Below are positions 5,380-7,964 of a stretch of DNA of 7,964 nucleotides, in pieces. The stretch comes from an uncultured Actinomycetes bacterium (GTDB lineage Bacteria; Actinomycetota; Actinomycetes; Nanopelagicales; Nanopelagicaceae), in NCBI GenBank assembly GCA_903928395.1, contig CAIYQS010000233.1, positions 1 to 7,964 of the forward strand, written 5' to 3'. Each line of letters opens with the position of its first letter. Positions within the stretch are counted from its first letter, which is position 1. The position numbers were made by a program, and so were the translations under genes. The notes below the pieces were generated by a model, which did no database searches, was not told where the DNA came from, and saw only the letters and a list, made by a program, of their open reading frames with translations.

Positions 5380-6947
5380 GGTGATGGCGATGGTGATGGT
5401 GATGGTTGAGTGTTGACGGTAATCGTTACCGCGGAACCAATACTTTGAGTAGTGCCGGCGTCAGGTGCTTGAGCAAGAACAATTTGATCTGCCTGAGTTG
5501 GATCATATGTTGTTGCAGTTTTCACGAGGAAACCTGCTTGCGTCAAAGTTGTGATCGCCTGCAATTCAGTCTGCCCGACCAAATCTGGAACTTGCAAACT
5601 TCCACTTGCGATTTGTAATACGACTCCCGCGCCAGCTTGCAAAATACTTCCAGGTGAAGGACTCACACCTAATACTGTGCCCGGTGCTTGGTTCGAGTCG
5701 GTTGGAATTGTTTGAGCAACTGTTAGTCCAACGGCCGTTAATGCACTTCTAGCGTCCGATAGCGATAGGCCAACTAGATTCACTGGAACAGCGGTATTAC
5801 CCGCACCCGAAGACTCGGTCAAGGTAATGCTGCTTCCAGGTATAACTTTGGAGTCGGCCAACGGTAGTTGACTCGAAATTCTCCCTTTGGGAATCGTTGA
5901 AGAAGGCCCTTGCTGAATATTTATTGTGAAATTGGGAAGCAGCGCTCGTGCTTCTGCTTCGGTCAATCCAACGACATTGGGAACTTGCAACGGTGGCACC
6001 GTGGCTTTGTGAGATTGCAACAGGTACGTTGATCCCACTATCAGAACTAATGCTGCTGCAATTCCACCATAGAGAAAACCGCGGCGTCGCGGTTTGGTTC
6101 GACGAATTCGAGTTGTTACTACTTCACCTCGGACAGCGCGCTGCAGGTCATCTAACATTGCTGCGGCATCTTGATACCTGTCATTGGGATCTTTGTGAAG
6201 CGCGACTTTAATGATGGTTTCTAGATTTTGATCTATCGCTGGATTGATATCCGACGGCGCTGGAAGTGGAGCGGAGACATGCTGAAAAGCAATAGATACT
6301 GGGGTATCTCCAACAAAAGGCGGACGTCCCACAAGTAATTCGTACATTAAGCAGCCAACAGAATAAATATCGCTTCGTGCATCCGCGTATTCACCCGTGG
6401 CTTGTTCTGGGGACAAATACTGCGCGGTACCAACAACATTCCAGGTGTTAGTCATTGTGGCACCAATGTCATCGAGAGCACGGGCAATTCCAAAGTCCAT
6501 CACTTTGACTTTTCCAGAATCGGTAATCATGATATTTCCGGGTTTAATATCACGATGAATAATTCCATGTGCGTGTGAGTATTCGAGAGCTTCTAAAATT
6601 TCTGCAACAATTTCTACTGCTTCTTCGACAGTGAATTCACGTTCAGATTGCAAAATTTGACGAAGCGTTTCACCTTTAACTAATTCCATGACAATGTAGG
6701 AATCGCCGCCATCTTCGCCAGAGTCAAATACCGCAACGATTCCTGGGTTATTAAGCGCCCCTGCGGCCAGCGCTTCCTTCTTAAATCGTGCCACAAACGC
6801 TGGATCACGTGCCAAATCACTACGAAGTATCTTGACTGCTACCTTTCGGTGCAGCCGAAGATCCTCGGCAATATAAACATCAGCCATTCCACCGGTGCCT
6901 ATCATCGCGCCGAGCTCGTAGCGATTATTTAATACTTTTTTGATCAT
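5370..6947 (-). CDS. pknB: Membrane Ser/Thr kinase PknB with three PASTA repeats
   Basis: This 525-aa eukaryotic-type kinase controls growth and division in Actinobacteria by sensing muropeptides or lipid II through PASTA domains. The kinase domain (about 10-272) is intact: glycine loop IGTGGMADVY (16-25), K39, helix-C E58, HRDIKPGN (131-138), DFG (151-153), activation-loop T166 and T168 in TNTWNVVGTAQYLSPEQ, matching the autophosphorylated pair of mycobacterial PknB. A basic stretch (279-289) precedes one membrane helix (about 291-311). Outside are three PASTA repeats, about 321-383, 386-449 and 451-513, against four in Mycobacterium PknB. The end is a Ser-Pro repeat tail encoded by hexamer repeats. 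Its ATG overlaps the phosphatase stop as ATGA, so the two are likely translationally coupled. The usual neighbours pknA, pbpA and rodA are not between them. Confidence 0.95.
   Translation of the reverse strand: MIKKVLNNRYELGAMIGTGGMADVYIAEDLRLHRKVAVKILRSDLARDPAFVARFKKEALAAGALNNPGIVAVFDSGEDGGDSYIVMELVKGETLRQILQSEREFTVEEAVEIVAEILEALEYSHAHGIIHRDIKPGNIMITDSGKVKVMDFGIARALDDIGATMTNTWNVVGTAQYLSPEQATGEYADARSDIYSVGCLMYELLVGRPPFVGDTPVSIAFQHVSAPLPAPSDINPAIDQNLETIIKVALHKDPNDRYQDAAAMLDDLQRAVRGEVVTTRIRRTKPRRRGFLYGGIAAALVLIVGSTYLLQSHKATVPPLQVPNVVGLTEAEARALLPNFTINIQQGPSSTIPKGRISSQLPLADSKVIPGSSITLTESSGAGNTAVPVNLVGLSLSDARSALTAVGLTVAQTIPTDSNQAPGTVLGVSPSPGSILQAGAGVVLQIASGSLQVPDLVGQTELQAITTLTQAGFLVKTATTYDPTQADQIVLAQAPDAGTTQSIGSAVTITVNTQPSPSPSPSPSN
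5380..5403. repeat. Hexamer tandem repeat encoding the PknB Ser-Pro tail
   Basis: There are four head-to-tail copies of GGTGAT on the plus strand; the second copy is GGCGAT. On the minus strand they encode alternating Ser and Pro at the extreme C-terminus of PknB, beginning eight bases before the stop. A perfect in-frame hexamer array can gain or lose units by slippage without shifting the frame. Confidence 0.8.
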
Positions 6948-7720
6948 TCTTGTGCTGCCCCCAGAAGTTTGGTTGGAGAGTTATCAGATCCTTCAATGAT
7001 TTCTACCCAGAGGATAGTTACATTGTCCGGAGCACCTTTTTCAAGGACTGCATGTACTAATTCATCAACCACATCGGTTGAATCCACCTTTTTGATAATT
7101 GATGTAATTTCATGCTCAGAGAGCACTGAACTCAATCCATCACTGCACAGCAAAAACTGATCCCCAACCTTCACTTTATGAAGGTGCAAAATTGGATCAA
7201 TTCCAGAATCCCCAATGAGCGCTTGTGTGAGTAACGATCTTTGTGGATGAGTAAAAACTTCGTCTTGAGTAAGTCGTCCCTGGTCCAATAGCTCTTGCAT
7301 CACAGTATGGTCATAACTGAGTTGAATGAGTTTTTTCCCTTGCCACTGATAGCAACGTGAGTCACCGATGTGAAGGAGTTCCACATTTTCGCCGTTGAGA
7401 TGAAGTGCGGTGAGCGTCGTCCCGATCCCTTGCAGCGCACGATCGGCGTTAGCTGCCTCCGCAATCTCGTGATCTATCGAAAATGAGATATTGAGCAGTA
7501 AATCTTCGCGCGACTCATCATCAAGTGCGGGATCGTTCAGTACCTCACTCAGAGCTCTAACCGACATAATTGCAATCTTCGAAGCGACTTCTCCTCCTGC
7601 ATGACCGCCCATGCCGTCGGCGACGGCGACTAGCCGGGATGAAATAAGGGCTGAATCTTCGTTGCCATCCCTCATTAGACCTAGCTCGCTTCGAGCGATG
7701 GTTCTAAAGGAGCGGTTCAT
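6944..7720 (-). CDS. pstP: PP2C-family Ser/Thr protein phosphatase
   Basis: This 258-aa metal-dependent phosphatase is the usual partner that dephosphorylates PknB and its substrates. PPM motifs are present in order: RSELGLMRDGNED (11-22), VADGMGGHAGGE with metal-binding D35, GTTLTAL (100-106), HIGDSRCY (117-124), SYDHTV (135-140), CSDGLS with D194, and GAPDNVT with D232. The metal ligands are all there. Mycobacterial PstP is about twice as long, with a membrane helix and an external domain; here the protein ends just after the catalytic domain and looks cytosolic. There is no Shine-Dalgarno sequence before the ATG; a TAnnnT hexamer at -12 to -7 suggests a leaderless first gene of a two-gene operon. 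It overlaps pknB by ATGA. The symbol follows the context and the family. Confidence 0.92.
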   Translation of the reverse strand: MNRSFRTIARSELGLMRDGNEDSALISSRLVAVADGMGGHAGGEVASKIAIMSVRALSEVLNDPALDDESREDLLLNISFSIDHEIAEAANADRALQGIGTTLTALHLNGENVELLHIGDSRCYQWQGKKLIQLSYDHTVMQELLDQGRLTQDEVFTHPQRSLLTQALIGDSGIDPILHLHKVKVGDQFLLCSDGLSSVLSEHEITSIIKKVDSTDVVDELVHAVLEKGAPDNVTILWVEIIEGSDNSPTKLLGAAQE

Positions 7721-7726
7721 AGATTT

Positions 7727-7732
7727 AGCGTA
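7727..7732 (-). promoter_or_regulatory. Candidate leaderless -10 element of pstP-pknB
   Basis: TACGCT on the minus strand fits TAnnnT and is followed by AAATCT and the ATG, placing it at -12 to -7. No ribosome-binding site precedes the ATG. The 36-bp gap to the divergent tRNA must hold both promoters. A TAACCT at 7740-7745 could be the tRNA's own -10, giving a leader of about five bases. Confidence 0.45.
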
Positions 7733-7756
7733 ACGGTGCTAACCTCTTATAAGTAA

Positions 7757-7839
7757 GCCCGAGTGGCGGAACGGCAGACGCGCACGGTTCAGGTCCGTGT
7801 ACTCGTAAGGGTGTAGGGGTTCAAATCCCCTCTCGGGCA
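7757..7839 (+). tRNA. tRNA-Leu, anticodon CAG
   Basis: Acceptor arm GCCCGAG (7757-7763) pairs with CTCGGGC (7832-7838), followed by discriminator A at 7839. The anticodon stem CACGG/CCGTG holds loop TTCAGGT with anticodon CAG at 7790-7792, which reads CUG. A long variable arm follows, as expected of class II tRNA-Leu. The T-arm AGGGG-TTCAAAT-CCCCT is canonical. The 3' CCA is not encoded. From memory, a tRNA-Leu(CAG) gene also lies beside the pstP-fha-pknB cluster of Mycobacterium tuberculosis, so its place here supports shared ancestry of this block. Confidence 0.96.
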
Positions 7840-7847
7840 CGTGTGTG

Positions 7848-7893
7848 ATGTCTCGGGACATCGTTGACACATGTGGCGAGACATAGTTGACAC
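7848..7893. mobile_element. Two 23-bp tandem repeats, probable IS end
   Basis: Two direct repeats, 7848-7870 and 7871-7893, agree at 19 of 23 bases and both end in GTTGACAC. The first contains a perfect inverted repeat, GATGTC-TCGG-GACATC (7847-7862). They fill the space between the tRNA 3' end and the stop codon of a minus-strand ORF. I recall similar GTGTCAAC/ATGTCTCG repeats at the ends of IS481-type elements in Actinobacteria, where they would be transposase-binding sites. The element boundary is probably around 7842, a few bases past the tRNA, but the other end and any target duplication lie outside the window. Confidence 0.5.
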
Positions 7894-7895
7894 TT

Positions 7896-7964
7896 TTATT
7901 TTGGTTTTCTAGATCGCTTCGTCATTTCATCTATCAATATATTGGTCCAGTAAGTTCGCGTCGG
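7896..7964 (-). CDS. C-terminal end of an ORF, possibly a transposase
   Basis: Reading the minus strand from the right edge, 22 codons are open and end at TAA (7898-7896). They include RTYWTNIL and a basic tail, TKRSRKPK. The fragment is too short to assign to a family on its own. The adjacent tandem repeats, two bases after the stop, suggest the end of an IS transposase or integrase gene. A chance open frame cannot be excluded. Confidence 0.35.
   Translation of the reverse strand, partial: PTRTYWTNILIDEMTKRSRKPK

Noticed and set aside
1..7964. CRISPR array, prophage or defence system
   Set aside because: No regularly spaced repeat array and no phage, nuclease or toxin-antitoxin genes; all complete genes belong to familiar families.

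Overview
The window reads as a chromosomal segment of a small-genome, moderate-GC actinobacterium. The evidence is a crgA homologue, a PASTA-domain PknB-type kinase, a PP2C phosphatase, a TrpG/PabA amidotransferase and a tRNA-Leu(CAG) lying together, an arrangement I know from the region near oriC of Actinobacteria such as Mycobacterium. The base composition (mid-40s % GC by eye), tight packing and overlapping gene ends suggest a streamlined lineage, such as freshwater planktonic Actinobacteria (Nanopelagicales-like). That placement is inference.

Layout, left to right. Positions 1-2019, plus strand: a 5'-truncated SCO1/SenC-like protein, a hairpin, then an operon of a second SCO1/SenC-like protein and a minimal CopC copper-binding protein, overlapping by a few bases. 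Positions 2003-4243, minus strand: a sensor histidine kinase preceded by its OmpR/PhoB-type response regulator; the kinase's 3' end overlaps copC by 17 bp. Positions 4244-4398: a 155-bp gap holding a G/C hairpin, three DnaA-box-like 9-mers and an 18-bp palindrome. Positions 4399-4656, minus: crgA. Positions 4717-5373, plus: trpG/pabA. Positions 5370-7720, minus: pknB preceded by its PP2C phosphatase, overlapping by 4 bp (ATGA). Positions 7757-7839, plus: tRNA-Leu(CAG). The right edge holds two 23-bp tandem repeats and the C-terminal codons of a minus-strand ORF, resembling one end of an insertion sequence.

The genes fall into two functional groups. The left group handles copper outside the membrane: SCO-type thiol proteins for cytochrome oxidase copper-site assembly and a CopC Cu(II) carrier. 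A two-component system converges on it, but nothing in the sequence proves that it senses copper. The right group is a reduced Ser/Thr phosphorylation and cell-division block: kinase, phosphatase and CrgA. The shape/elongation genes (rodA, pbpA), pknA and the FHA-protein genes usually found in this block are absent from the interval. Three starts (crgA, trpG, PP2C) have no Shine-Dalgarno sequence but carry a TAnnnT hexamer exactly at -12 to -7 from the ATG, the arrangement expected of leaderless transcripts. I see no complete novel system. The most interesting points are the compacted pknB block, the DnaA-box/palindrome gap, the leaderless promoter signature and the tRNA-flanking IS-like repeats.
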